From assembly GCA_905234765.1 (NCBI GenBank), contig CAJOIF010000038.1, forward strand, positions 1 through 40,872: a stretch of DNA of 40,872 nucleotides, given 5' to 3'. The position numbers were made by a program, and so were the translations under genes. Positions 10,105-19,389 of this stretch are shown one piece after another (positions within the stretch are counted from its first letter, which is position 1; each line of letters begins with the position of its first letter). The notes under the pieces are model-generated. The model was given only the letters and a program-made list of their open reading frames with translations. It ran no database searches and was not told the DNA's origin. This stretch comes from an uncultured Bacteroidales bacterium (GTDB lineage Bacteria; Bacteroidota; Bacteroidia; Bacteroidales; F082).

Positions 10105-13100
10105 TTATCGGCACAAAACAACCCGTTTTTTCACCCAGCCATTCACCGTCTTGATTTCAAACAGATAAACTGACGGGGTATAGCCCGACATATTGAGTCT
10201 GACACTATTGGCCAACCCACACTCTTGCATATCAAGGGTTTGTCCAATCATGTTGATGACTCGGATGCTTTCAATGCCTTCGGCTTCCACCGTGACCATG
10301 CCGTCAGTAGGATTAGGATAAATACTGACGTCAACACCTCCATTTTCCTCAACACCATAGAATCCGGCGTTGATAAAGAAGCGTCTTTCCATTTCGCCAC
10401 ATTCTTCCACCATAAAACTGGCTAACAAATTGCCGCTGCCAGGAGTCGTCACAAGAATCTGGCACGAAAGGTCATCGTAATCAAGCACCACCCAATCGGG
10501 ATTGTCCAAATGCCACGTCACGCCTCCTGTGATGTCTGTATTGTCAATCGTATACCGATATATGCCACTGATGAGGTTGGTAGCCACATAAACACTCGAC
10601 TGGCCGCTGATAACACCCAATTGCTCATTATCCTTAACGGTCAAGCGAAGGAGTTGGACTGATTCCACGCATCCGTTTGGTGCCAAAACGGTATCATGAT
10701 ATATCTCATAACCACCTGGGCCATAGCTTATTCCGTTGAATTCGTACGAACTGCAAGCCGCATAGTCGGAAATCAAGGTATCCGCATGGATAAAGGTTAC
10801 ATCCAAATAGCCTATACTATCGCATCCTTGAGATGTGAGGAATCTGTGGGACCAGGTACCACCACTGTCGATGAAATGCTCATACCATTGGAATGACTCA
10901 CATGACACGGTATCAGTATGCAGTCCGTCTATCTCCGGCGTCAAGCTGAAATGTACCGTGACAATGCTGTCGCAGCCTTGTTGTGAAGTAAAGGAATAGG
11001 TAAACACATCACCATCCTCCATGAACTGATGACCTTGCCACCATATTGGAGAGCAACTTTCCATCGTCACAGTGGTATCCATCGGCTGGATAATCCGCAA
11101 ATAATGGGATACGACACTGTCGCAGCGTGTGACAGCAGTTAGCAGGGAATCGTATACGACAGCGTCCTCATAATAAGGAACACCATGCCACACAAATCCG
11201 CTACATTCCTGCATTTCTGCCCCTTCCACGACGGTATCATTGCCAAGGGTCAGCACCAGATAATACCATGAGTCGCAATCGTCGGAGCCAACAGCAGGAA
11301 CAAATACCGAGTCGCGCTGGCTTTCATAATAGATATGCCCCGGATTCATTTCCCACTCAAACGGTCCACATGACATCAAGTTCTCAGTGAATTCATTGTA
11401 GTCGCCAAAGTTCAGTTGCAGTTCAATAATGCTGTCGCAACCATATATGTTGACAGTGTCGAACTGGGCATATTGCGTCACATCAGAGCGTTCAAAGTGC
11501 TGGCCATGCCAATCATAACTCTCGTGACACGAAGTTATCAGCTCCTGAACATGGTCACTATGGTTGATAACAATAGGTTGGTATATGATATGGAAACATG
11601 GTTCAAATTCTTCATATTCAACTACTTGACTTTGCGTTAACACCTCACCTGAAGGCAACTGAAACGAATCGCAAGCTGGTATGGGATCCAGCCATTGGTC
11701 GTCAACCGATATCACTGAAACAGCGACTGGTCCAAGGATGGCATCGCCGCATGAGTTATGGGCATAAAATCGAATCCAACAACCGTTCTGCGCCATCTGC
11801 ATAGGCATGGCCGGATTGAAACTTGCGTACACTCCGTTCTGAGAGTTGGCCATTTGCCACTCGGAGAAACGATCGTTTTCATCATAATTTTTCCACTGCA
11901 CATCAATCTCTGGAAGATCAAGCGGATTGTCTTCACACACCTCAAGCGCGGCTAGTTGTCCTACTATCTCCGGTGCGTCGTTCACATGAAACTGAACCAC
12001 ATTGCTGAAGATAGAGTCGCAATCATTGATTACCACAAAACGCAAGTAATAATTGCCATATGGAATGTGATAAGTGGCCGGATCGAACGATTGAAACGGT
12101 CCATTGGCAGAGGTGGCGTATTCCCATCTCTGTGTGCCGCCATTTTGGTTCATCACAAAGGATGGCACTTGGACATTCACCAAACCACCGACACAAATGT
12201 CATAGGGTGCTTGCAGATTCTCCGTAAACGTCGGCGCATGGTTGATGGTCAGATTTAAAGTGAAAGTACTATCGCAAATCATTGGATTTCCACTGACGAT
12301 AGTAGTATCGTAAACACCTGTTGTATAGTAGGTTGTATTGGTATGCGACCAATAATATGCATCACATTCAGTTACGCTTTCCAAAGGTGCGATATAGGCT
12401 TCTCCCAGGTTAAATTGCCACGACACCTGAATTGAGCAGCCATTGGGTGTGATGGAATCAAAGACATAGACTCCATTTTCATTACACAAAACGCCATGGT
12501 GATAAATTGCGTCACATGCAGTGAGTTCTCCTTCGTCAATAGGCGCGGTGGAATACACTGTAACCTGAACGTTATTGGTGGAATAGGTGGTTCCACAACC
12601 ATTGACCGCCTTGTAGCGGATGTTACATCCATTGTATTCAAATGGGATATTGTTGTTGGTCAAGGGCTGCCACTCCCCGTTGATTTGGATTTCCCACGAA
12701 CCCGTCCCCTGATTGGTATGACGCCACGTGACCGATGGAGTCGTCAAGTTAAACGCCTCTCCCGCACAAATGCCTCCCGGAGCCGTAATAGAGCCGACTA
12801 TCGGCACATCGTTGACTGTAATCGGAATACTAGGGCTGTATGTAAGACCGCAATCGTTTTCAGCATAATATCGAATGTAATAGCCATTATAAGTATAGGG
12901 AACATTCTCGTTGTTAAAAGTATTGTAGTTGCCATTTTGTGATGCCGCAATCTGCCAACCTTGACTGATGATGGAAGAGCCATTGTCTTGTATCGATGGT
13001 GTGGTCAGATTGAAACTGTTTCCCGCACAAATGGCTGGTGGCGACGACGGTGTTCCGATAGTAGGCTCATCGTTGACATGGATTTGTACTGCATTGCTGT

Positions 13101-14208
13101 TGCCATCACCACAATTGTTGGAGGCAGCATAGCGCACATAATAATTGTTCATGCTCAAAGGAATGCTACTTGGGTCAAACTGTTGCCAATTGGAACCGCT
13201 TTGCGTCTGGCACGATTCCCAATGCCCTGTCGTATTGGGCGTGACGGTCGGTGTTGGAATACCCAACGGTTCTCCAACACAGATTGGGTCTGGCGGGGCA
13301 ATACTGGCCACTACCGGCACTTGGCCGGTGTTGATATAAACCCACGCTTCGTCATATGCCCCATGGGTAGTCACCCGATATTTTATCTGGTCGGTGGTAC
13401 CGCCACCTGTAAAGGTATAGCGGATCTTCTTATTGGGCCGTACCTCATACGAACCATGCGTAGGCTCTGTCACGACAGTAACGTTAGCATCATTGGTATT
13501 GGGCGTGACCACATCATTGGCCAATACGTCAATATCGACATATTGGTTCAAGCAGGCGGCAACATTGGGATCATTATTGGCATCCACACTGTAATACACC
13601 TCAGGTACAAAAGAGATGTCGTCAAGGCAAAAGTCATCACCGTATCCTGGATTATCAGTGCAGACATCGATAATTGTGATGGTCACCTCAGTATTGGTAC
13701 TATTGTACCAACTACTACTCCAGTCCTGCCAGTTGTTGTTTGATGGCAATTGGTTGTAGCCTCCCAAAGGGCTTCCATTAATCTTCACTTGAATCTTTGC
13801 CGGATAGATTTGGCCGTATATCACCTGGTTGAGATTCACCACCCTATAACTCAAGGTATACCTCGTTTGGGTGGTCACGTTCACCGTTTGTTGCCATACG
13901 ACCTTGCCCGGGTTGGTATTACCATAGCCGTTCACCATCATAAAATTACCATGTGAATTGCTCGGTTGGGGCCATCCACTACCACCCCCATAGCCGCTTG
14001 TGGTGTTATCGATGCGGTAGTGACCAGCCTCCACCACATGGTTACCATAGGTATATGCATACTCCGTGTAAAACCCCGTATTTCCTGCAGTGAAATCCCC
14101 ATTCGTGATAAGATTGGGATTCTGTGCCGACATCGTCGGCGCAACCATCAGCATGACCAAAGAAGCCACACAAAAAACCAAGTATTTGAATTTCAATGCT
14201 TTATTCAT
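10105..14208 (-). CDS. Large secreted multidomain protein with T9SS type A sorting domain
   Basis: This 1367-residue protein starts with a signal peptide of about 28 residues, ending near TMSAQ. A jelly-roll-like segment follows (NLITNGDFTAG to CLDDISF, about residues 32-205), then a cadherin/VCBS-like segment (about 206-295). Next are five Ig-like repeats marked by a cysteine near their start (PICVGEP, AICAGNS, GICAGEA, DICVGG, EVCEDN), and about nine 40-residue units with paired cysteines, many ending GCDS or RCDS. The last 80 residues are a T9SS type A sorting domain (SIYPNPTDG, INMIGQ, YLFEI, KKRVVL). Such proteins are exported by Sec, carried across the outer membrane by T9SS and fixed to the surface or released. 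The ligand is unknown; adhesion is an inference. It has its own promoter and appears monocistronic. Confidence 0.9.
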   Translation of the reverse strand: MNKALKFKYLVFCVASLVMLMVAPTMSAQNPNLITNGDFTAGNTGFYTEYAYTYGNHVVEAGHYRIDNTTSGYGGGSGWPQPSNSHGNFMMVNGYGNTNPGKVVWQQTVNVTTQTRYTLSYRVVNLNQVIYGQIYPAKIQVKINGSPLGGYNQLPSNNNWQDWSSSWYNSTNTEVTITIIDVCTDNPGYGDDFCLDDISFVPEVYYSVDANNDPNVAACLNQYVDIDVLANDVVTPNTNDANVTVVTEPTHGSYEVRPNKKIRYTFTGGGTTDQIKYRVTTHGAYDEAWVYINTGQVPVVASIAPPDPICVGEPLGIPTPTVTPNTTGHWESCQTQSGSNWQQFDPSSIPLSMNNYYVRYAASNNCGDGNSNAVQIHVNDEPTIGTPSSPPAICAGNSFNLTTPSIQDNGSSIISQGWQIAASQNGNYNTFNNENVPYTYNGYYIRYYAENDCGLTYSPSIPITVNDVPIVGSITAPGGICAGEAFNLTTPSVTWRHTNQGTGSWEIQINGEWQPLTNNNIPFEYNGCNIRYKAVNGCGTTYSTNNVQVTVYSTAPIDEGELTACDAIYHHGVLCNENGVYVFDSITPNGCSIQVSWQFNLGEAYIAPLESVTECDAYYWSHTNTTYYTTGVYDTTIVSGNPMICDSTFTLNLTINHAPTFTENLQAPYDICVGGLVNVQVPSFVMNQNGGTQRWEYATSANGPFQSFDPATYHIPYGNYYLRFVVINDCDSIFSNVVQFHVNDAPEIVGQLAALEVCEDNPLDLPEIDVQWKNYDENDRFSEWQMANSQNGVYASFNPAMPMQMAQNGCWIRFYAHNSCGDAILGPVAVSVISVDDQWLDPIPACDSFQLPSGEVLTQSQVVEYEEFEPCFHIIYQPIVINHSDHVQELITSCHESYDWHGQHFERSDVTQYAQFDTVNIYGCDSIIELQLNFGDYNEFTENLMSCGPFEWEMNPGHIYYESQRDSVFVPAVGSDDCDSWYYLVLTLGNDTVVEGAEMQECSGFVWHGVPYYEDAVVYDSLLTAVTRCDSVVSHYLRIIQPMDTTVTMESCSPIWWQGHQFMEDGDVFTYSFTSQQGCDSIVTVHFSLTPEIDGLHTDTVSCESFQWYEHFIDSGGTWSHRFLTSQGCDSIGYLDVTFIHADTLISDYAACSSYEFNGISYGPGGYEIYHDTVLAPNGCVESVQLLRLTVKDNEQLGVISGQSSVYVATNLISGIYRYTIDNTDITGGVTWHLDNPDWVVLDYDDLSCQILVTTPGSGNLLASFMVEECGEMERRFFINAGFYGVEENGGVDVSIYPNPTDGMVTVEAEGIESIRVINMIGQTLDMQECGLANSVRLNMSGYTPSVYLFEIKTVNGWVKKRVVLCR

Positions 14209-14231
14209 TTTATCTCAATCATTTGGTACAC

Positions 14232-14263
14232 AAAACATAAAACTAGACAAAAAACGTACCAAA
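14232..14263 (-). promoter_or_regulatory. Promoter of the T9SS cargo gene
   Basis: TTTG (14260-14263) and TATGTTTT (14232-14239) are separated by 20 bases on the minus strand. The -7 box differs from TAnnTTTG at its last base. It lies 23 bases before the ATG. Confidence 0.5.
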
Positions 14264-14274
14264 TTGGGCTGCCA

Positions 14275-15306
14275 TCACAATAATCCCGCTTGTTTCTTCG
14301 CCCAAAACTCTTTGAAATCGGCATAATTCCTTTCCAACAAAGCGGGCGTATTGAGCGAATAAGGACACTTCTCACGGCAGGCGTTGCAATGTTTACACTT
14401 CTCAATCTTCTTCATCTTCTCTTCCCATTCTTCCGTAAGATAAACACTCAATGGAGCCCTTCTTAAGAAAAGACTCATGCGAGCGCAGTCATTGATCTGA
14501 ATACCTGCCGGACAAGGCATACAATAGCCACAGCCTCGACAGAAATCACCTGCCAGTTCTACACGTTCCTTCTCTATCTTACGCCACGATGCGGACGAAA
14601 GCTCTGGCTCATGATCCTGATACGAAATAAACTCGTCCAACTCGCTCTCGCGTTGAATGCCCCAAATCGGCAGGGCGTGATCAAACTGGTTCAGGAAGGC
14701 GTAGGCCAGTGCCGAGTCGTTGATGAGACCTCCCGCCATGCCTTTCATGCAAAGGAAGCCCATATTGCGCTTGTGGCAGGCTTCCACTATCTTTTGGTCG
14801 TCTTCGGAAGAGAGGTAAGAGAACGGATATTGCAGTGTGTCATAGCAGTCTCGCTCGATGGCCTCCATAGCCACGCTCTGCCGATGGTTGCTGATGCCCA
14901 TAAAACGCACCTTACCTTGTCGTTTTGCCACTTTCATAGCGTCATAAAGGCCTTGCTTGTCGCCAGGACGCGGACAATAATCGGGATTGTGAAACTGATA
15001 CAGGTCAAGATAATCGGTCTTTAAGTTCTTCAAAGTAGTGTGAAGGTCTTTCCAGAAATCTTCGATGGTGGTGGCACCCGTTTTAGAAGCGATGAGCACC
15101 TTGTTGCGGCGGTCAGCGAAAGCCGCACCGATCTTTTCCTCACTATCGGTATAGAACCGAGCCGTGTCATAGAAATTGATGCCGTTGTCGTAGGCCTTGT
15201 GCAACAAATACACAGCCTCCTTCTCTGAAATCCTTTGAATGGGAAGAGCACCAAAACCGTTCTTGTTGACCTTCAGATTGGTCTTGCCTAAAGTGATGAT
15301 TTTCAT
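14275..15306 (-). CDS. Aldo/keto reductase with C-terminal 4Fe-4S ferredoxin-like domain
   Basis: The 343-residue protein has an aldo/keto reductase barrel with all four catalytic residues visible: D47, Y52 (YDTARFY), K75 (ASKTG) and H106 (YQFHN). A cysteine-rich domain of the bacterial ferredoxin type follows: CRGCGYCMPCP near residue 255 and CKHCNACREKCP near residue 303. Enzymes of this type are predicted NAD(P)H-linked oxidoreductases with an extra iron-sulphur electron path; the substrate is unknown. A -7 element lies just upstream. The gene is 66 bases from the T9SS cargo gene, which has its own promoter. Confidence 0.93.
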   Translation of the reverse strand: MKIITLGKTNLKVNKNGFGALPIQRISEKEAVYLLHKAYDNGINFYDTARFYTDSEEKIGAAFADRRNKVLIASKTGATTIEDFWKDLHTTLKNLKTDYLDLYQFHNPDYCPRPGDKQGLYDAMKVAKRQGKVRFMGISNHRQSVAMEAIERDCYDTLQYPFSYLSSEDDQKIVEACHKRNMGFLCMKGMAGGLINDSALAYAFLNQFDHALPIWGIQRESELDEFISYQDHEPELSSASWRKIEKERVELAGDFCRGCGYCMPCPAGIQINDCARMSLFLRRAPLSVYLTEEWEEKMKKIEKCKHCNACREKCPYSLNTPALLERNYADFKEFWAKKQAGLL

Positions 15307-15325
15307 GGCCTATATTATTTTCGCA

Positions 15326-15333
15326 CAAAAATA
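15326..15333 (-). promoter_or_regulatory. -7 element of the aldo/keto reductase gene
   Basis: TATTTTTG on the minus strand, 19 bases before the ATG, matches the TAnnTTTG consensus used throughout this window. Confidence 0.55.
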
Positions 15334-15416
15334 TAAAAAGATTTGATAATGACCAAATTCCGAGCAGAAAAAACATTTTATGAAGGGCATTATCTCATTT
15401 TTCCATCGTAAAGCGT

Positions 15417-15424
15417 TATCTTTG
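15417..15424 (+). promoter_or_regulatory. -7 element of aroQ
   Basis: TATCTTTG followed by CA lies 13 bases before the aroQ ATG, so the mRNA leader would be very short. No good -33 box is visible. Confidence 0.55.
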
Positions 15425-15437
15425 CAGAAAAATTCAG

Positions 15438-15857
15438 ATGAAGATCCTCCTCCTAAACGGTCCTAATCTCAACCTGCTTGGCAAGCGCGAGCCAGAAATC
15501 TATGGCAATGTTTCATTCGACGACTATCTGCCTTTGCTTAGGGAAAAGCATCCCCAGCACGAAATTTCATACTTCCAAACCAATCATGAAGGTGTCTTGA
15601 TTGACAAGATGCAAGAGGCTGACGATCAGTATGATGCCGTTGTAATTAACCCAGGTGGTTACGCCCATACCTCCATTGCCCTGGCTGACTGCATACGCGC
15701 CATCAGCATCCCCGTCGTCGAAGTACATCTCTCCGACATCACCAAACGCGAGCCTTACCGCCGACATTCATACACTGGCGAGGCCTGCATGAAGTGCATT
15801 ATTGGGTGCGGACTCAATGGATACGACAAAGCCATCGAGGTTTTGGAAAAAATATAA
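15438..15857 (+). CDS. aroQ: 3-dehydroquinate dehydratase, type II
   Basis: AroQ removes water from 3-dehydroquinate to give 3-dehydroshikimate in the shikimate pathway. The 139-residue length is typical of the small type II enzyme. Visible active-site segments are NGPNLNLLGKREPEIYG with R17 and catalytic Y22, NHEGVLID, VINPGGYAHTSIAL, EVHLSDI and REPYRRHS. No other aromatic-pathway gene is adjacent. The gene is monocistronic, divergent from the aldo/keto reductase and convergent with the glycosyltransferase 14 bases downstream, with no recognisable terminator between. Confidence 0.97.
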   Translation: MKILLLNGPNLNLLGKREPEIYGNVSFDDYLPLLREKHPQHEISYFQTNHEGVLIDKMQEADDQYDAVVINPGGYAHTSIALADCIRAISIPVVEVHLSDITKREPYRRHSYTGEACMKCIIGCGLNGYDKAIEVLEKI

Positions 15858-15871
15858 ACGCAGTAATTCCT

Positions 15872-16897
15872 CTAGACAGTAAAGCAGTTTGGTCGCAAAT
15901 CGCTGAATTTCTTTTTACCCCGAAACACGCATTCGAATACGATGTTTTTGCAATAGATGCAACTGACCATCTTATGCTCGCTGTTTCTTCTCTTTTCGCG
16001 CAAGGACTTCAAACGTTTGTAAAAATCCCAATGGGCTTTGAAGACCATTCGAAAATCCTTCGGACAGCCCTCAACAAGGAACTTCAAAGCCGCTATCCAA
16101 TCAAGGAAGATGCGATAGAGAATGATACGCTTCACACGTCGTTTGGGCAAGTTCTTCACCAAAAGAGACAAGTTGTTGCGGAAATTCAGATAGGTCTTGC
16201 GCGGTGAGTTTTTCGGCAAAGTGCCACCTCCGATATGATAAACTTGCGACTGCGGACAGCAGTACACCTGATAACCCGCATTCTTCAAACGCCAGCAGAG
16301 ATCTATTTCCTCCATGTGGGCGAAGAAGCTATCGTCCAAGCCTCCCACTTGATGGTACAAGTCGGCGCGGACGAACATACATGCGCCCGTAGCCCAAAAG
16401 ACCTCCATCGGCTCATCATATTGATGTTCGTCATTTTCAAGGTGTTGGAAGATACGGCCACGGCAAAAAGGATAACCATGCTTGTCGATGAAGCCTCCGC
16501 TCGCACCGGCATACTCAAACTGTTCTTTATGATGGAACGACAAAATCTTGGGCTGACAAGCGGCAATATTCGGATGGGCATCCATCAAGTCGATGACTGG
16601 TTCAATCCAGCCAGGAGCCACTTCGATATCGGAATTGAGCAACACATAATACTGTGCCTCGACCTGTTTCAGGGCCATGTTGTAGCCCGTGGCAAATCCG
16701 CCGTTGCAACCGTTTTCTATCAGGCGGATGTCGGGAAAACGTTCTCGCATTATGGCAACAGAGTCGTCAGTAGATGCGTTGTCGGCCACGATGACTTCTG
16801 ACATTGCAGGATTGCAACTGGCCACCACGCCTGGCAAAAACTGCTCAAGAAAACGAGCCCCATTGTAATTCAATATGACAACTGCCACCTTTTTCAT
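15872..16897 (-). CDS. Glycosyltransferase family 2 protein
   Basis: The 341-residue protein has a GT-A fold: VAVVILNYNGARFL at the N-terminus, VIVADNASTDDSV for nucleotide-sugar binding, NGGFATGYN, and the metal-site segment LLNSDIEVAPG with D90. FWATGACMFVRADL and EIDLCWRLKNAGY follow. The pattern matches rhamnosyl- or other cell-surface glycosyltransferases; donor and acceptor are unknown. Its ATG overlaps the stop of the acyltransferase gene by four bases (ATGA), so it is the last gene of a three-gene envelope operon. The last 30 or so residues are cysteine-rich and basic and do not look like part of the family fold; they may be an extension created by loss of an earlier stop. Confidence 0.9.
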   Translation of the reverse strand: MKKVAVVILNYNGARFLEQFLPGVVASCNPAMSEVIVADNASTDDSVAIMRERFPDIRLIENGCNGGFATGYNMALKQVEAQYYVLLNSDIEVAPGWIEPVIDLMDAHPNIAACQPKILSFHHKEQFEYAGASGGFIDKHGYPFCRGRIFQHLENDEHQYDEPMEVFWATGACMFVRADLYHQVGGLDDSFFAHMEEIDLCWRLKNAGYQVYCCPQSQVYHIGGGTLPKNSPRKTYLNFRNNLSLLVKNLPKRRVKRIILYRIFLDWIAALKFLVEGCPKDFRMVFKAHWDFYKRLKSLREKRRNSEHKMVSCIYCKNIVFECVFRGKKKFSDLRPNCFTV

Positions 16898-17784
16898 GCA
16901 ACTTCTTGTTTTCTACTGTGTTTCCATCTTCGGTGCGACCAAAGCCAGTTGTCGGGCTGCCCGTTGATGAAACGCTCGATATGTTGTGAATACTGTTCCA
17001 TGATAAAACCCTTTTCGGTGGTTTTCGGAGCATCTGTAATGAGATGGAACGTCACTTCATAACGGCCTCTCCCCGTCCGTCGCATCGCAACGAAGACCAC
17101 AGCATAGTCCAATTTGACTGCCATGCGCTCCAATCCGAAAAACCAACAAGTCTCCTGATGCATAAAGATGTTCCAATAGTCGGTCTCGCGCCCGTATGAA
17201 GTCTGGTCAGCCACAATCAGCACACGGTTAAGCAAGTCACGGCGTCTCAGCAACGATTGCAACACATGACTCGATTCCACCATTTCTTGATTTGGGATGT
17301 GATAGCCAATGCGCAAATCATACATAAATCGCTCAAAATAAGGGTCTTTCAATTTCTTATAGACCGCCACATCACTATGCGGCGAAAGCGTATGCATCAG
17401 CTTGCCAAACCATTCCCAATTGCCCGAATGGGGAAATGCGAGAAAAACATTCTTGTCCTCCTTGTAGAGGTCCATAATCATTTCGGGATTGGTGAAAGCG
17501 ATACGTTTCTTCAAGTCGTCTGGTTTCATCAGGAAAAGTTTGGCTGTCTCCACCACCACATCACATAGATTGCGGTAAAAATGCCTTTCGATGGTCTTAA
17601 TCTCTTTCGATGGTTTCTCCGGAAAGGAACGTAACAAATTCTGCCGCACGGTCTTACGTCGATAGCGCGCCACATGATAGACAATGAGGTAATACAAATC
17701 CGAGCGCAGGTATATCAGCCAAAAAGGGCATATGGCCATGCCGTATGCCCAACATTTCGCAAAGATATACCCGATCTTCCCCAT
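16894..17784 (-). CDS. LpxL/HtrB-type lysophospholipid (lipid A) acyltransferase
   Basis: The 296-residue protein belongs to the late lipid A acyltransferase family, which adds a secondary acyl chain to lipid A at the inner membrane. The catalytic HX4E motif is H119-SGNW-E124. The N-terminus has one hydrophobic segment (about residues 12-38). The family pattern VRQNLLRSFPE and the later QTSYGRETDYWNIFM segment are present. The gene starts three bases after the GWxTD gene and overlaps the glycosyltransferase by four bases, which suggests a shared role in envelope glycolipid synthesis. An aminolipid acyltransferase of the same superfamily cannot be excluded. Confidence 0.9.
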   Translation of the reverse strand: MGKIGYIFAKCWAYGMAICPFWLIYLRSDLYYLIVYHVARYRRKTVRQNLLRSFPEKPSKEIKTIERHFYRNLCDVVVETAKLFLMKPDDLKKRIAFTNPEMIMDLYKEDKNVFLAFPHSGNWEWFGKLMHTLSPHSDVAVYKKLKDPYFERFMYDLRIGYHIPNQEMVESSHVLQSLLRRRDLLNRVLIVADQTSYGRETDYWNIFMHQETCWFFGLERMAVKLDYAVVFVAMRRTGRGRYEVTFHLITDAPKTTEKGFIMEQYSQHIERFINGQPDNWLWSHRRWKHSRKQEVA

Positions 17785-17787
17785 CGT

Positions 17788-19263
17788 TTAACGCGGATTG
17801 TCGAAAAGGTCGCCAGCACGTTTGCCCCAGCCTTCTTCATAGTCGGTCTGGTCAACGCCTTGGTCGTAATGCTCACCATAGATACGCGAATACACCTCCA
17901 ATTTCCAGCGGTAGTTGTTCAACTCGCCCACAACATCGGAATGAATGAGTTGGTAATCGTTGGTCGAATCGTCCTTCGACATGAAGACAAACTTCTTGTT
18001 ACGCTGGTTGGCCACGGTATAATAATGCCAAATCTCATAGGGATATGCGCCGGGCTCGTTAGGACTTTCCACAATCTGGTCAGGCTGCCCATATTTGAGG
18101 AATACATAGCCGCGATCCGTGCGATAACCAGGGGTAGACGTAGTTTTGAACGACATATTGACACGTTTAACGGCACCCAGATAGTCATTAAAGGCTTGTT
18201 TTGGGGTCATAGGCGAGCGGGTCGTCCAGAAGTTGTAAAGGAACTGCTGCATCGTGGTCTTATCGGTGGTTCGCACCAGACTCGCCGCATAATTGCGCTC
18301 GGTCTCTGAACAAATCGGCTCCAGATAGCGGATATAGAGACGCAAAGTGTCGATATTTTCAATGTTGCTCACAAAGGTATTGGCCACGTTGATACCCGAA
18401 AGGTCTTTCATCGTGTAACTCACGCCTGGATTGCTGCGTTGGAAGAAGACGCTATTCGAACAAATCATCGTATTGCTACGGTCGCGCATCTCCACCACAA
18501 GATAATAGTTGCCCGAAGGCAATTCCTTGATGTCGATAGTGTTCAGCAGACTGTTGGCCTTGGCCACATCGAAGCGTTTTGTGAAGTAATAGTCCTGCAT
18601 GAGCGACGACGACTCGGCTGTTTCAATATAATAGACAACCATATACTTGCCGTCGTCATAAAGCAAGTTGCTGTTATAGAGTTCGGCATAGAACTTCAAT
18701 TTGTCGGTTGTAGCACCATAGAAGGAGAACACTCTCGGCAAAAAGTCGTAACCGCTTTTGGAACAGGTTGAGTTGGGCGCAGCCTTGCCATAATCGTCGA
18801 AAAGAAGAATGTCGGACACCGAGGGAGCGTTGGACGGGAAATCGACGTTGACGGTGATGACATCGCGTGAAGGCAATGCTTTCTCAGCGTTGAGGTCGAC
18901 AGCGCTGATTTCCATTTCATACTCACCGTTAGGCAGCGAAAAACGCTGTTGGCCGATAAAAGCGCCACTGAGATTCTCCGTTGAAGTCACCACAGGGCTG
19001 TCGAGTGCCACTTTGGAGAAATTGCAAATCTTCTCCCCTTGCTTGAAGATGGTCGTAATTTCAACAGTAGCCTTAAACTTGCCAGGCTCAAACTCTTTGT
19101 ACACAGCCGATTGGCACTCAAACGCCAAAGCGTTCTCCACATAAGGGGTGAGCCCGGGAACATCATAAGCCGTAGTTGACAGATAAGGCTTCAGCATTTT
19201 CACCTGTGCATTTGCGATAAAAGCGCAAACAGTGAGCATTAAGAATAAAACAGTTTTTTTCAT
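17788..19263 (-). CDS. GWxTD domain-containing secreted protein
   Basis: The 491-residue protein starts with a signal peptide (MKKTVLFLMLTVCAFIANAQ). Its C-terminal third contains the GWxTD-type domain: NFWTTRSP, NDYLGAVKRVNMSF, DRGYVFLKYGQPDQIVE and the YPYEIWHYY segment. The exact G-W-x-T-D pentapeptide is degenerate here (FWTTR). The domain is common in Bacteroidetes and related phyla and has no established function. The N-terminal half is predicted beta-rich and periplasmic or outer-membrane associated. It is the first gene of the operon with the acyltransferase and glycosyltransferase genes, with a -7 box 28 bases before its start. Confidence 0.88.
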   Translation of the reverse strand: MKKTVLFLMLTVCAFIANAQVKMLKPYLSTTAYDVPGLTPYVENALAFECQSAVYKEFEPGKFKATVEITTIFKQGEKICNFSKVALDSPVVTSTENLSGAFIGQQRFSLPNGEYEMEISAVDLNAEKALPSRDVITVNVDFPSNAPSVSDILLFDDYGKAAPNSTCSKSGYDFLPRVFSFYGATTDKLKFYAELYNSNLLYDDGKYMVVYYIETAESSSLMQDYYFTKRFDVAKANSLLNTIDIKELPSGNYYLVVEMRDRSNTMICSNSVFFQRSNPGVSYTMKDLSGINVANTFVSNIENIDTLRLYIRYLEPICSETERNYAASLVRTTDKTTMQQFLYNFWTTRSPMTPKQAFNDYLGAVKRVNMSFKTTSTPGYRTDRGYVFLKYGQPDQIVESPNEPGAYPYEIWHYYTVANQRNKKFVFMSKDDSTNDYQLIHSDVVGELNNYRWKLEVYSRIYGEHYDQGVDQTDYEEGWGKRAGDLFDNPR

Positions 19264-19291
19264 GACTTTAATTTTTTGAGGGTTAGCACGG

Positions 19292-19299
19292 CAAAAATA
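19292..19299 (-). promoter_or_regulatory. -7 element of the GWxTD envelope operon
   Basis: TATTTTTG on the minus strand, 28 bases before the ATG, gives a plausible leader of about 25 bases. A -33 box is not obvious. Confidence 0.5.
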
Positions 19300-19389
19300 C
19301 CCATTGCATTACGTTTTTGATCGGTTTTTAATCTATAAAATCTCAACATTTTTCAACAAAACAATTATAATATATTGTTAATCAAATCA

